Positions 16,675-25,380 are shown, numbered from the stretch's first letter. The stretch: 64,000 bases of DNA from Streptomyces sp. VRA16 Mangrove soil (GCF_017377775.1 NZ_JAFVLN010000007.1:186001-250000), one strand, 5' to 3'. Notes: generated by a model not told the origin, from the sequence alone. Program-made: numbers and translations.

Positions 16675-16843
16675 AGGGATCCCGGTCACGGCACCCGGCC
16701 ACGGCATCCGACCGGGAATCCCGCCCACGGCACCCGCCCACGGCATCCGACCGGGAATCCCGCCCACAGCACCCGCCCACAGCACCCGGCCACGAATCCC
16801 GCCCACGGCACCCGCCCACCAATCCCGACCACGGCCCCCGCGA
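16675..16843. repeat. 13-bp tandem repeat array (13 units)
   Basis: From 16675 the sequence divides without a single slip into 13-base units such as ACGGCACCCGGCC, ACGGCATCCGACC, GGGAATCCCGCCC and ACAGCACCCGCCC. Three unit types recur in the order giving a 39-bp higher-order repeat (for example 16701-16739 and 16740-16778). It ends 40 bases before the P450 start. It gives long repetitive frames on the minus strand (GAVGG..GRDS..), which I take as by-products. The 320 bases from 16564 to 16883 hold nothing else. Confidence 0.85.
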
Positions 16844-16883
16844 TCCCTGGTCACGCTCGACTGGCCTTGGCTAACGTCACGCC

Positions 16884-18101
16884 ATGGAAGCCACCGCCGC
16901 CACCGCCTTCGACCCCTGGTCGCCGACCTTCCTCGGCGACCCGTACCCGGCGTACGCCGCCCTGCGCGAGGCCGGCCGGGTGCATTACTACGAGCCCACG
17001 AACCAGTACCTGATTCCGCACCACGCCGACGTCTCCGCGCTGCTGCGCGACCGCCGTCTCGGCCGGACCTATCAACACCGGTACGCGCACGAGGACTTCG
17101 GCCGCGTCGCGCCGCCGCCCGAGCACGAGCCGTTCCACACCCTCAACGACCACGGCATGCTCGACCTGGAGCCGCCGGACCACACCCGCATCCGGCGCCT
17201 GGTCTCGAAGGCGTTCACGCCGCGCACGGTGCAGCAGCTCCAGCCGTACGTGGAGAAGCTGGCGTGCGACCTCGTCGCCGGGCTCGTCGCGGACGGCGGC
17301 GGCGACCTGCTCGGCGCCGTCGCCGAACCGCTCCCCGTCGCCGTCATCGCCGAGATGCTCGGCGTCCCGGAGTCCGACCGGGCCCCGCTGCGCCCCTGGT
17401 CGGCGGCGATCTGCGGGATGTACGAGCTCAGCCCGCCGGAGGACGTGGCCCGCGCCGCCGTGCAAGCCTCGGTCGAATTCACCGAGTATCTGCGCGAGTT
17501 GATAGCCGAGCGGCGCAGGAATCCGGGCGACGACCTCGTCTCCGGTCTCATCGCGGCCCACGACGACGGCGACCGGCTCACCGAACAAGAGATGATCTCG
17601 ACCTGCGTACTGCTCCTGAACGCCGGCCACGAGGCCACCGTCAACTCCACGGTGAACGGCTGGGCCGCCCTCTTCCGTCACCCCGAGCAGCTGGCCGCCC
17701 TGCGCGCCGACCACTCCCTCGTCCCCTCCGCCGTCGAGGAACTGATGCGGTACGACACCCCGCTCCAGCTCTTCGAACGCTGGGTCCTGGAGGACATCGA
17801 GGTCGCGGGCACCGCGATCCCGCGCGGCTCGGAGGTCGCCCTGCTCTTCGGCTCCGCCAACCACGACCCGGCCGTCTTCACCGACCCGGCCCGCCTGGAC
17901 CTGACCCGCGCCGACAACCCGCACATCTCCTTCTCGGCCGGCATCCACTACTGCATCGGCGCCCCGCTGGCCCGGCTCGAACTGGCCGCGTCCATGCGGG
18001 CGTTGCTCACCCGGGCGCCGACGCTGCGGCTCGCCGCCGAGCCGCGGCGCAAGCCGAACTTCGTCATCCGGGGCCTGGAGGGCCTTGCTGTGGAGGTGTG
18101 A
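16884..18101 (+). CDS. Cytochrome P450
   Basis: 405 residues, a soluble bacterial class I P450. The heme-binding loop FSAGIHYCIGAPLARLE places the cysteine ligand at residue 357. The I-helix oxygen-activation motif is LLLNAGHEATVNST. The K-helix ExxR is EELMRY, and a substrate-recognition ETLR-like RLVSKAFTPRTV block lies near residue 110. It needs a ferredoxin and reductase, neither of which is adjacent. It most resembles the CYP107/CYP105-like macrolide hydroxylase groups of Streptomyces, judged by eye only. No biosynthetic genes surround it, so its substrate is unknown. The promoter region is a 13-bp repeat array. Confidence 0.93.
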   Translation: MEATAATAFDPWSPTFLGDPYPAYAALREAGRVHYYEPTNQYLIPHHADVSALLRDRRLGRTYQHRYAHEDFGRVAPPPEHEPFHTLNDHGMLDLEPPDHTRIRRLVSKAFTPRTVQQLQPYVEKLACDLVAGLVADGGGDLLGAVAEPLPVAVIAEMLGVPESDRAPLRPWSAAICGMYELSPPEDVARAAVQASVEFTEYLRELIAERRRNPGDDLVSGLIAAHDDGDRLTEQEMISTCVLLLNAGHEATVNSTVNGWAALFRHPEQLAALRADHSLVPSAVEELMRYDTPLQLFERWVLEDIEVAGTAIPRGSEVALLFGSANHDPAVFTDPARLDLTRADNPHISFSAGIHYCIGAPLARLELAASMRALLTRAPTLRLAAEPRRKPNFVIRGLEGLAVEV

Positions 18102-18330
18102 ACGACCGGCCGCCGAGCAGCCGGTGCAGCAGGAATCCGGCGAGCGTGCCGACGGCGACGCCGCCGACCAGACAGACGGGCAGCCCGAGGTAGAACACCC
18201 GCCAGTCGGGCCCCGTCTCGAACCGGTGGATCCGGCCGTCCGCGACCCACTCGGTCCAGGCCACCAGTCCGGCACCGAGCCCGGCGAGGGCGGCGAGGCA
18301 GCCGGCGGTGGCCTGTGCGCGCTGTCCCAT
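18064..18330 (-). CDS. Small two-helix membrane protein
   Basis: 88 residues with two clear hydrophobic segments: ATAGCLAALAGLGAGLVAW near residues 7-25 and VFYLGLPVCLVGGVAVGTLAGFLL near 45-68. These flank a short extracellular or cytoplasmic loop with WVADGRIHRFETGPDW. It converges on the P450 gene and its last 38 bases overlap the P450 3' end. Third positions are GC-rich in this frame, as in a real gene. No family is recognised. The upstream hairpin at 18340-18373 separates it from the ABC genes. Confidence 0.6.
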   Translation of the reverse strand: MGQRAQATAGCLAALAGLGAGLVAWTEWVADGRIHRFETGPDWRVFYLGLPVCLVGGVAVGTLAGFLLHRLLGGRSFTPPQQGPPGPG

Positions 18331-18339
18331 GCCCGTAAC

Positions 18340-18373
18340 GGACGCGGAACCCCTGCCCAGGGGTTCCGCGTCC
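18340..18373 (-). terminator. Perfect 15-bp hairpin after the ABC permease gene
   Basis: GGACGCGGAACCCCT pairs exactly with AGGGGTTCCGCGTCC around GCCC. It lies 16 bases after the stop of the permease gene (minus strand) and just upstream of the small membrane gene, so it should end the exporter operon. Confidence 0.8.
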
Positions 18374-18388
18374 GCACGTTCCTTCTCC

Positions 18389-20005
18389 TCAGGTGGACAG
18401 GTCGCGCCGCCGCAGCCCCGCGAGCCCCGCCCCCACCAGCACCACGGCGATCCCGCACAGGACCAGCACGGGCCCCCACGCCATGTCCCCGCCCGGCAGC
18501 TTCGGCAGATGCCCGAAGGGGGAGAGGTCCATCACCGCCTGCGGCAGCTTCAGGGCCGGGCCGATCCAGCCGATCAGGAGCGCCGCGCCCGCCACACCCC
18601 AGCCGCCGCCGACGGCGGCCTGCGGAGCGAACCCGTACAGCAGCACCGCCACCGCGCCGAGCGCCCACACCGCAGGGAGCTGGACCAGGGACGCGCCCAG
18701 GATCGGGCCGATTTCATGGCCGTAGCCCGCCGCGAGGCCGAGGCCGCCGCAGAGCAGGATCAGGACCGCGCCCGCGAACGCGATCGTCAAGTGGCCCGCC
18801 GCCCAGCGCAGTCGGCCCACGGCGCCGGACAGCACCGGCTCCGCGCGCTGCGACGTCTCCTCGCCGTACATGCGCAGGACGGACTGGACGACGTACAGCG
18901 CCGCCACCATCCCGAGCATGCCGACCATCGCCGCGAGGAACGCGTCGGTGATCCCGGACTGGCCGCCCATCCGCTCGATGATGTCGCGGGTGTCGGCGTT
19001 GTCGCCGACCAGGTCCGTGGCCCCGTTCGTGACGCCGCCGAGCGCGGCGCCGGACGCGAGGAAGGCGAGGGACCAGCCGATGACGCTGCCGCGCTGGAGC
19101 CGCCAGGCCAGTGCTCCGGCCGACCCGAGGCGGCCGTTCGCCGGGCCCGGCCTGCTCGGCACGAAGCTCATGCCGATGTCGCGCCGCCCGGCCAGTACGT
19201 AGGCCAGGGCGCCCTGGGCGAGCACGGCGACCCCGAAGAGGAGCAGCACCCACCAGCGTTCACCGGCGTAGGCGCGGGTGTTCTCCAGCCAGCCGATCGG
19301 GGAGAGCCAGGTGAGGACGGAGGACCCGTCGACACTGCCCGCGTCGCCGGCCGCGCGCAGCACGAACGCCACGCCGAGCAGGCCCGCGCTCAGCCCCCGG
19401 GCGAGCCGGGCGCTCTCGGTGAACTGGGCGACGATCGCCGCCAGGGAAGCGAACACCATCCCGACCCCGCCGGTCGCGAGCCCGAGTGCGAGCGCGCCCG
19501 CGACGCCCTCGCCGGCGGTCACGGTCATGCCGACGGTGATGAGCACCGCGACCGTGGCGTTGGCGACGAAGGCCGCGAGCAGCGCCGAGGTGAGCGGCGC
19601 CCGGCGGCCCACCATCGCGGCGGACACCATCTCCTGCCGCCCGCTCTCCTCCTCGTCACGGGTGTGCCGCACGACGATCAGCAGGCTCATCGCCGCCGCG
19701 AACAGGGCCGTCCACGCGCCGACCCGCCACACGGTCAGGCCGCCGAGCGAGTCGTCGAGGGCCGGTCCGTACAGGGCCCGCAGCGAGCTGTTGGCGCTCA
19801 TCGTCGTGAGCACGTCGGCCCGCTCGGCCGGCGTGGCGTAGATGCCCTTCAGCGTCTTCGGCATCGTGATCACGGTCAGCGCGACGAGGTAGACCCAGAG
19901 CGGGATCATCAGCCGGTCGCGGCGCAGCGCGAGCCGCAACAGCACGCCCGTTCCCGCGAGTTGGCGGCTGCCGCCGCGTGCTGCCGAGTAACCGGCGGCG
20001 GTCAT
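18389..20005 (-). CDS. ABC-2 type exporter permease (polyketide/tetronasin-type)
   Basis: 538 residues with about twelve hydrophobic segments arranged as two similar halves, the layout of the long ABC-2 permeases annotated in Streptomyces as tetronasin or polyketide antibiotic exporters. The opening LLRLALRRDRLMIPLWVYLVALT and the periplasmic block with NSSLRALYGPALDDSLGGLTVWR are typical of that group. The export substrate is not known. It overlaps the ATPase gene by 4 bases. The pair probably confers efflux of a hydrophobic compound and is likely controlled by the divergent GbsR/MarR regulator. Confidence 0.88.
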   Translation of the reverse strand: MTAAGYSAARGGSRQLAGTGVLLRLALRRDRLMIPLWVYLVALTVITMPKTLKGIYATPAERADVLTTMSANSSLRALYGPALDDSLGGLTVWRVGAWTALFAAAMSLLIVVRHTRDEEESGRQEMVSAAMVGRRAPLTSALLAAFVANATVAVLITVGMTVTAGEGVAGALALGLATGGVGMVFASLAAIVAQFTESARLARGLSAGLLGVAFVLRAAGDAGSVDGSSVLTWLSPIGWLENTRAYAGERWWVLLLFGVAVLAQGALAYVLAGRRDIGMSFVPSRPGPANGRLGSAGALAWRLQRGSVIGWSLAFLASGAALGGVTNGATDLVGDNADTRDIIERMGGQSGITDAFLAAMVGMLGMVAALYVVQSVLRMYGEETSQRAEPVLSGAVGRLRWAAGHLTIAFAGAVLILLCGGLGLAAGYGHEIGPILGASLVQLPAVWALGAVAVLLYGFAPQAAVGGGWGVAGAALLIGWIGPALKLPQAVMDLSPFGHLPKLPGGDMAWGPVLVLCGIAVVLVGAGLAGLRRRDLST

Positions 20006-20916
20006 CGCGCGGCCTCCAGATCGCCGAGGTCCTCCTGGTAGTGGCGCAGGAAGAGCTCCTCCAGGGTGGGCGGCGTGCTGGTCAGCGTCCGTACGCCGGA
20101 CGCGGTCAGTGAGCGCAGTACGGCGTCGATCTTGTCGGTGTCGACCTGGAGCCGCACCCGGTTGCCCTGGACGTTCAGGTCGTGGACCCCGGGCAGGGCC
20201 GCCAACCCGTTGGGCGCGCCGACGAGTTCGGCGCTCACGCTGGTCCGGGTCAGATGCCGCAGCTGGGCGAGCGAGCCGCTCTCGACGGTCCGGCCCTTCC
20301 TGATGATGCTGACGCGGTCGCAGAGCTCCTCGACCTCGCTGAGGATGTGCGACGAGAGCAGCACGGTCTGCCCGTGCTCGCGGGCCGCCTGCGCCACGTA
20401 GGACTGGAAGACCTCCTCCATCAGCGGGTCGAGCCCGGAGGTGGGCTCGTCGAGGATGAGCAGGTCGACGCCGGTGGCGGCGAAGGCGGCGACGAGCGCG
20501 ACCTTCTGCCGGTTGCCCTTGGAGTAGGTGCGGCCCTTCTTCGTCGGGTCCAGCTCGAAGCGCTCGATCAGTTCGGCCTTGCGCCGGGTGTCGAGGCCGC
20601 CGCGCAGCCGCCCGTACAGATCGATGACCTCACCGCCGCTGAGGTTGCGCCACAGGGTCACGTCACCGGGGACGTACGCGACCTTGCGGTGCAGTGCGAC
20701 CGCGTCCGCCCAGGGGTCGCCGCCCAGCATCTGGACGGCGCCGGAGTCGGCGCGCAGCAGTCCGAGCAGCACCCGGATGGTGGTCGACTTGCCCGACCCG
20801 TTCGGGCCGAGGAAGCCGTGCACCTCACCGGTCTCGACGTCCAGGTCGAGGCCGTCCAGCGCGTGCGTCCTGCCGAACGACTTGTGCAGTCCGGAGACCG
20901 TGATTGCCTTCGTCAT
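20002..20916 (-). CDS. ABC transporter ATP-binding protein
   Basis: 304 residues. Walker A is GPNGSGKSTT near residue 38 and Walker B is LLILDEPTSGLDP. The signature is YSKGNRQKVAL, the variant found in long ABC-2 exporters rather than LSGGQ, and the switch histidine lies in LLSSHILSEVEELCD. A C-terminal extension of about 90 residues is typical of drug-efflux ATPases. It is the first gene of a two-gene operon with the permease. Its ATG lies 21 bases from the palindrome at 20937, placing the operator over its promoter. Confidence 0.93.
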   Translation of the reverse strand: MTKAITVSGLHKSFGRTHALDGLDLDVETGEVHGFLGPNGSGKSTTIRVLLGLLRADSGAVQMLGGDPWADAVALHRKVAYVPGDVTLWRNLSGGEVIDLYGRLRGGLDTRRKAELIERFELDPTKKGRTYSKGNRQKVALVAAFAATGVDLLILDEPTSGLDPLMEEVFQSYVAQAAREHGQTVLLSSHILSEVEELCDRVSIIRKGRTVESGSLAQLRHLTRTSVSAELVGAPNGLAALPGVHDLNVQGNRVRLQVDTDKIDAVLRSLTASGVRTLTSTPPTLEELFLRHYQEDLGDLEAAR

Positions 20917-20936
20917 GATTCTGAACGTACGCTGGT

Positions 20937-20952
20937 TTCACAAATTTGTGAA
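20937..20952. promoter_or_regulatory. Perfect 16-bp palindromic operator
   Basis: TTCACAAATTTGTGAA lies between the divergent ABC exporter and GbsR/MarR genes. The surrounding 60 bases are the most AT-rich of the neighbourhood, with TATAAA at 20965 and TATAGACT near 20978 suited to the plus-strand promoter. A MarR-family dimer would fit a site of this size, so autoregulation and repression of the exporter are likely. Confidence 0.8.
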
Positions 20953-21030
20953 GTTAAGGAAGTGTATAAAACGGCGTATAGACTCGACGGACCGGATCCG
21001 GGCACGTCGGGCAGGGGAGATGATCGGGGC

Positions 21031-21534
21031 ATGAAGAACGAAGCGGCGGAAACGGCGGCAGCGACGGAGCCGGACGCGCGCTCCCGTTTCGTCGAGCGCT
21101 TCGCGGGCCAGCTCGTCGAGGCCGGAATGCCGCGCATGCCCTCACGGGTCTTCGCGGCCCTGCTCGCCTCCGACTCCGGCGCCCTGACCTCGGCGGAGCT
21201 CGGGGAGCGGCTGCGGATCAGCCCGGCGGCGGTCTCCGGGGCCGTGCGCTATCTGACGCAGCAGCACATGGTCACGCGCGAGCGCGAACCCGGGACGCGG
21301 CGCGATCTCTTCCGGGTGCACGGCAACCAGTGGTACGAGGCCCTGGGCAACCGGGACAGTGTGCTCAAGCGCTGGGAGGACGCCCTGCGCGAGGGGGTCG
21401 GCGCGGTCGGCGCCGACACCCCGGCGGGCCGGCGCCTCGGCGAGACGCTGGCGTTCTTCGAGTTCATCCAGGGCGAGCTGGCCGGTCTGATGGACCGCTG
21501 GCGCGCGCACCGCAAGACGCTCGGCCTGGACTGA
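21031..21534 (+). CDS. GbsR/MarR family transcriptional regulator
   Basis: 167 residues. A winged helix-turn-helix occupies about residues 35-100, with the recognition part SAELGERLRISPAAVSGAVRYLTQQHMV and the wing REREPGTRRDLFRV. A helical C-terminus likely forms the dimer. GbsR-type proteins commonly control neighbouring efflux genes in actinomycetes. It is divergent from the ABC exporter with the palindrome between them. The ATG at 21031 follows AGGGGAGA; the longer upstream frame is the antisense of the ATPase gene. Confidence 0.88.
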   Translation: MKNEAAETAAATEPDARSRFVERFAGQLVEAGMPRMPSRVFAALLASDSGALTSAELGERLRISPAAVSGAVRYLTQQHMVTREREPGTRRDLFRVHGNQWYEALGNRDSVLKRWEDALREGVGAVGADTPAGRRLGETLAFFEFIQGELAGLMDRWRAHRKTLGLD

Positions 21535-21553
21535 ACTGTCGTGCGTGCGCGGC

Positions 21554-22212
21554 TCAGACGGCGGACCAGCCGCCGTCCACCGGCAGCACCACACCGGTGA
21601 TGTTGGACGCCGCCTCCGAGGCCAGGAACACGATGGCCGCGGCCTGCGTCTCGGCGCCGGCCGGCTGTCCGACATTGCCCATGTAGGCGCCGATGGCCTG
21701 CGGGCCGATGGCCTGCGGGTCCGCGCTGACCTGGATGTTGGTGATCGTGCCGCCGGGCGCGATGGCGTTCGCCCGGATGCCCCTGCCCCGGTACGTCACG
21801 GCGATCGACTTCGTCAGGCCCGCGATGCCGTGCTTGGCGGCGGTGTAGGCGGCACCGGCGGCCGAGCCGCGCAGTGACGCCTCGGACGCGGTGAACACGA
21901 TCGCGCCGCGCCCGGCCGTCAGCATGTGCGGGACCACGGCGCGGGCCAGCAGGAACGGCGCCGTCAGATTGATCCGGATCAGCCGCTCCCACTCCGCGTC
22001 CGTGACATCGGCGACGGCGGACATGGAGTCCATGATCCCGGCGTTGTTGACGAGCACGTCGATCCCGCCGAACGCCTCCAGGGCCGTGGCGACGACCTCG
22101 TCCACGACCTGCTGCTCGCTCAGGTCGCCCACGACGGCGACGGCGCTGCCGCCCGCCCGATCCCGGAACCGGCGCCGGTGACCACGACGGAACGGTTGCT
22201 CGTGCTGCTCAT
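21554..22212 (-). pseudogene. SDR family oxidoreductase with internal frameshifting deletion
   Basis: The gene should begin at the ATG at 22212, giving MSSTSNRSVVVTGAGSGIGR, the NAD(P)-binding start of a short-chain dehydrogenase. That frame then runs into a stop at 22120. The remaining protein continues in another frame as GGSAVAVVGDLSEQQ, NNAG, the YTAAK catalytic pair and a normal C-terminus. Compared with the family, about 30 residues (the region after the first glycine motif) are missing and the frame is lost. A deletion of roughly 80-95 bases out of frame explains this; an assembly error is the alternative. The downstream part, from a GTG near 22132, would lack the cofactor motif. Confidence 0.8.
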
Positions 22213-22250
22213 CAGGTGCTCGCTTTCCGCGTGCCCGCTGTACTGGTGGT

Positions 22251-22281
22251 GTGTACGATGCACGCTATATGTATGGTACAC
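22251..22281. promoter_or_regulatory. Candidate MarR operator in divergent promoter
   Basis: GTGTAC and GTACAC form inverted arms 19 bases apart around an AT-rich centre (TATATGTAT) between the broken SDR gene and the MarR gene. The arms are short, so this is a modest prediction; the location fits a regulator that controls itself and the SDR gene. Confidence 0.4.
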
Positions 22282-22360
22282 ATCGCCCGTGATATACCTG
22301 CGGCGGGACAGGCTGTCCGGCGGGACGACGGGCGGCGGGCCGGCACGGGAAGGTGACGAG

Positions 22361-22843
22361 GTGGGCGACGAGGCGGGCGACGCCGGCGAGGACAGGACCA
22401 CGCGCCAGGTCGAGTTCGAGACCATGCTGCTGAGCCGGCACGGCTATCTCTTCGGCTCCCGCGCCCGCTCCGAGCGCTGGCACCTCGACCGCAGCGCGTA
22501 CATCCTGCTCAGCCGCATCCAGATGGACGGCCCGATGTCGATCGGGCAGCTCAGCGACGCGTTCGGCCTCGACGCCTCCACGCTCAACCGGCAGACCGCG
22601 GCGATGATGCGCGAGGGCCTGGTCGAGCGCATCCCGGACCCGGAGGGCGGCGTCGCCCGCAAGTTCCGCATCACCCGCGACGGCGCCGCGGCGCTGGACG
22701 CGGACCGGGGCCTCAACCTGGAGGTGATCAGCGGTCTCCTGGACGAGTGGACGCCCGAGGAGATCGCCGGGTTCGCGACGAGCCTGGAACGCCTGAACCG
22801 GGCGATCGAGCGGCTGGAGGGCAGGCCCTGGCCGAGGCCGTGA
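22361..22843 (+). CDS. MarR family transcriptional regulator
   Basis: 160 residues. The MarR winged helix (about 35-120) shows SAYILLSRIQMDGPMSIGQLSDAFGLDASTLNRQTAAMMREGLVERIPDPEGGVARKFRITRDG, a clear helix-turn-helix plus wing. The GTG at 22361 is chosen because GGAAGG lies 7 bases before it; a start at 22289 is possible and would add a glycine-rich leader. It is divergent from the SDR pseudogene, which was probably its target. If that gene is dead, the regulator may be an orphan remnant of a redox- or phenolic-sensing unit. Confidence 0.85.
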   Translation: MGDEAGDAGEDRTTRQVEFETMLLSRHGYLFGSRARSERWHLDRSAYILLSRIQMDGPMSIGQLSDAFGLDASTLNRQTAAMMREGLVERIPDPEGGVARKFRITRDGAAALDADRGLNLEVISGLLDEWTPEEIAGFATSLERLNRAIERLEGRPWPRP

Positions 22844-23001
22844 GCCCCGGACCCCGCCCTGCGCCGCACGAGCGAATCTTCCGCGGTGCCGCGGGCCCGC
22901 CCGGCCCGCCTCTTTGGTGACGTTCCGTACGACCGGTATCCCGTTCATGGTGATTTATGCCGGTAATCGTAGGAACACACGGTTGGGGTGGTGGGTCTTT
23001 C

Positions 23002-25380
23002 ATGCTCTGGGCTTTCCGGTCGGCACTCGGATCGCGGGGCGGCCGGGTGTGCGGCGCGCTGCTGGCGCTCGCCTGTCTTCTGGCGGTGCTCGGACCCTCC
23101 GGCGGACGGGCCGCGGCGGCGGCCGCCGCCCAGAACCCGCTGTCCGTCACCTTCGTGGCCCGCGCGTGCCCTGCCTACACCGACGTGATGGCCAACAAGG
23201 CCCGTAACAACATCCAGGAGTCGCTGCGCGACCTCGGACCCGACTCCAACTACGCGGCGGGCGAGGCGGTCTCGGCGGCGAAGGAGGCGGCCGGCACCCC
23301 GCTGCCGCCGTGCGAGGCGCTGCCCGGCTGGACGTTCGCCACCGGCACCGGCATCACCGCGAAGTCGACCCAGTCGCTCAACCTGAGCACGGTCTCCGGC
23401 CCGATCCGGCAGAACATCACCACGATGGCGAGCACCGCCGAACTCGACAACCAGGGGAACCCGACCGGACGCACGCTCCAGGGCGCGGTCACCGTGAACC
23501 TCACCAGCCAGGAGATCGCGGCGGGTTCGGGCCTGGTCGTCCAGGGCGGCACGAAGTCCCAGCCGCTCAACGGCCTCCAGGAGCAGTACGGCTTCGCCGC
23601 GCTGCGCTGCGCCCAGGACTCCATCAACGGCGACAACGTCGAGTACGTGGCGTTCCCGTCCGGCACCCGGCACGTCTTCTGCTACTACTACGCGATCACG
23701 CCCCCGCCGGACGCCGGCACCATCAAGGTGATCAAGAAGGTCACCCCGGAGACGGCGGGCGAGGGCGACTTCCGCTTCGACGGCAACGTCTCCTACGCCG
23801 ACACCAACGGCGACGGCACCAACGACTTCGTGCTGCACGGCTCGGCGCGCCAGGAGGACTCGATCACGTTCGTCCGCGGCGCGGGCGGGGCCCCGTGGAC
23901 CTTCAAGGAGGTCATCCCCGCGGGCACCGGCTGGACCCCGCCGGGCCGCCCCGACTGCACCGTGGTCGCGGCCGGCGGCGGGGCGGGCACCAGCGCCGTG
24001 CGGACGGACTCGACCGGCGCGGTCTCCGTGGAACTGGCCGCGGGCGACACCGTGACCTGCACGTACACCAACACCAGAACCAGCGGAAGGGCGCTCCTGG
24101 AGAAGGAGTCGATCGGCGGCACCGGCACCTTCGCCATCGATCTGAAGCCGCCGACCGGATCGGGGCCGCTCGCCATCGGCCCGGTCACCACCAGCCGTGA
24201 GAGCACCCCCGTCATCGTCGCCCAGGCACCGCAGGGCGCCACCCCGGGCACGTACACCGTCGACGAGGCGATCCCGGCCTCCGACGGCACCGGCAGCTGG
24301 GAACTCGTCGGCCTGAACTGCAACGGCACCGACGTGCCGATCAGCAAGGGGGCCGCGACGGACGCGGCCCCGCGCGGCACCTGGCACGCGAGCTACGACG
24401 TCGCCTCGGTCGACGACGCGACCTGCCTGCTCACCAACAAGTTCACGCCCGGCGGCGCCATCAACATCGAGAAGGTCACCGACGGCGGCACCGGCACCTT
24501 CGCCTACGACGTGATCGCCCACCCGCTCTCCCGGCTCAGGGACGCCACCACCTACCGCTCCACGGCCACCACGGTGACCGAGGGCGTCGCCGTCACCGCG
24601 CACCCGGAGGACGGCACGGGGCCGGCCGCCGACGAGCTGACCGTGGGCGACCGCACCCAGTACACCGTCCAGGAGCACCTGCCGCCGCCCACCGCCGCGG
24701 GGCACTGGGAGCTGACCGACGCCGACTGCGGCGCCGCCGGGTCCGACGTGGACACCGCGCAGGGCACCGTGCGGGTCCGGCTCACCGCCGAGAACCCGCG
24801 CCCCACCTGCCGGTTCACCAACCACTTCGTGCAGCAGGGCACCCTCGACGTCACCAAGCACACCACCGGTGACACCGGGCTGCGCCCCGGCGCCGCCCAT
24901 CTGAGGCTCAGCTGCGCCGACGGGACCGAGGACGCCCTGGACGTCGCGGCGGGGGAGGCGTCCGGCGCCCTGGAGCGGCACCGGTTCGCCGCCGACACCA
25001 CGTGCACGGTGCGGGAGACCGCCTCCGGCGCCGGTGAGCGGGTCGATGTGACGACGTCGGCGGTGCTGACGGTCGGGGGCCGGACCACGCAGGTGACGCC
25101 CGGCGAACCGTTCCCGGTCCGGGAGGACGAGGCGGCGTCCGTCGTCGTCACCAACACGTTCACGCGTACGCCCCCGACATCGAGCCCCACGCCCACGCCG
25201 ACCCCGACGCCCACGGTGACCCCGCCGCCGACCCCCGCCCCGAGCGGGCCGGGCACGCCCCCGCCCGGTCACCAGCTGGCCCACACGGGTACGTCCCTGA
25301 CCGCCCTGTGGCTGGCGGCGGCCGCGGCCCTCGCGGTGGCCCTGGGCACGCTGACGGTGACGGCCGTACGGCGCCGCTAG
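23002..25380 (+). CDS. LAHTG-anchored surface protein with Cna/SpaA-like repeats
   Basis: 792 residues. A signal peptide (LWAFRSALGSRGGRVCGALLALACLLAVLG) ends near AAAAAAA. Residues 40-230 form a unique domain with six cysteines. Four or five prealbumin-like repeats follow, each ending in a CxxTNxF-type strand (TCTYTNTRTS, CLLTNKFTPGG, CRFTNHFVQQG, VVVTNTFTRT), the pattern of DUF5979/SpaA-like adhesin domains. A Pro/Thr stalk (TPTPTPTPTVTPPPT) precedes the sorting signal LAHTG, a hydrophobic helix and RRR. LAxTG is the motif used by class E sortases of Streptomyces, so the protein should be covalently wall-bound. The ATG at 23002 directly precedes the signal peptide; ATG at 22957 is an alternative. 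Confidence 0.88.
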   Translation: MLWAFRSALGSRGGRVCGALLALACLLAVLGPSGGRAAAAAAAQNPLSVTFVARACPAYTDVMANKARNNIQESLRDLGPDSNYAAGEAVSAAKEAAGTPLPPCEALPGWTFATGTGITAKSTQSLNLSTVSGPIRQNITTMASTAELDNQGNPTGRTLQGAVTVNLTSQEIAAGSGLVVQGGTKSQPLNGLQEQYGFAALRCAQDSINGDNVEYVAFPSGTRHVFCYYYAITPPPDAGTIKVIKKVTPETAGEGDFRFDGNVSYADTNGDGTNDFVLHGSARQEDSITFVRGAGGAPWTFKEVIPAGTGWTPPGRPDCTVVAAGGGAGTSAVRTDSTGAVSVELAAGDTVTCTYTNTRTSGRALLEKESIGGTGTFAIDLKPPTGSGPLAIGPVTTSRESTPVIVAQAPQGATPGTYTVDEAIPASDGTGSWELVGLNCNGTDVPISKGAATDAAPRGTWHASYDVASVDDATCLLTNKFTPGGAINIEKVTDGGTGTFAYDVIAHPLSRLRDATTYRSTATTVTEGVAVTAHPEDGTGPAADELTVGDRTQYTVQEHLPPPTAAGHWELTDADCGAAGSDVDTAQGTVRVRLTAENPRPTCRFTNHFVQQGTLDVTKHTTGDTGLRPGAAHLRLSCADGTEDALDVAAGEASGALERHRFAADTTCTVRETASGAGERVDVTTSAVLTVGGRTTQVTPGEPFPVREDEAASVVVTNTFTRTPPTSSPTPTPTPTPTVTPPPTPAPSGPGTPPPGHQLAHTGTSLTALWLAAAAALAVALGTLTVTAVRRR

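Noticed and set aside
16675..16843. Possible CRISPR array
   Set aside because: The units are directly adjacent with no unique spacers, and no cas genes are present.
16475..16854. Repetitive minus-strand proteins (GAVGGCRGRDS units) over the 13-bp array
   Set aside because: The repeats arise from 39-bp periodicity of the DNA. The frame overlaps the response regulator end and has no ribosome site or fold.
16884..20916. A natural-product gene cluster around the P450 and ABC exporter
   Set aside because: No synthase, scaffold or tailoring genes lie near, and the exporter has its own regulator and terminator.
22945..25284. A 779-residue minus-strand frame over the LAHTG protein gene
   Set aside because: Antisense by-product with no recognisable motif; the plus-strand gene has a signal peptide and sorting signal.
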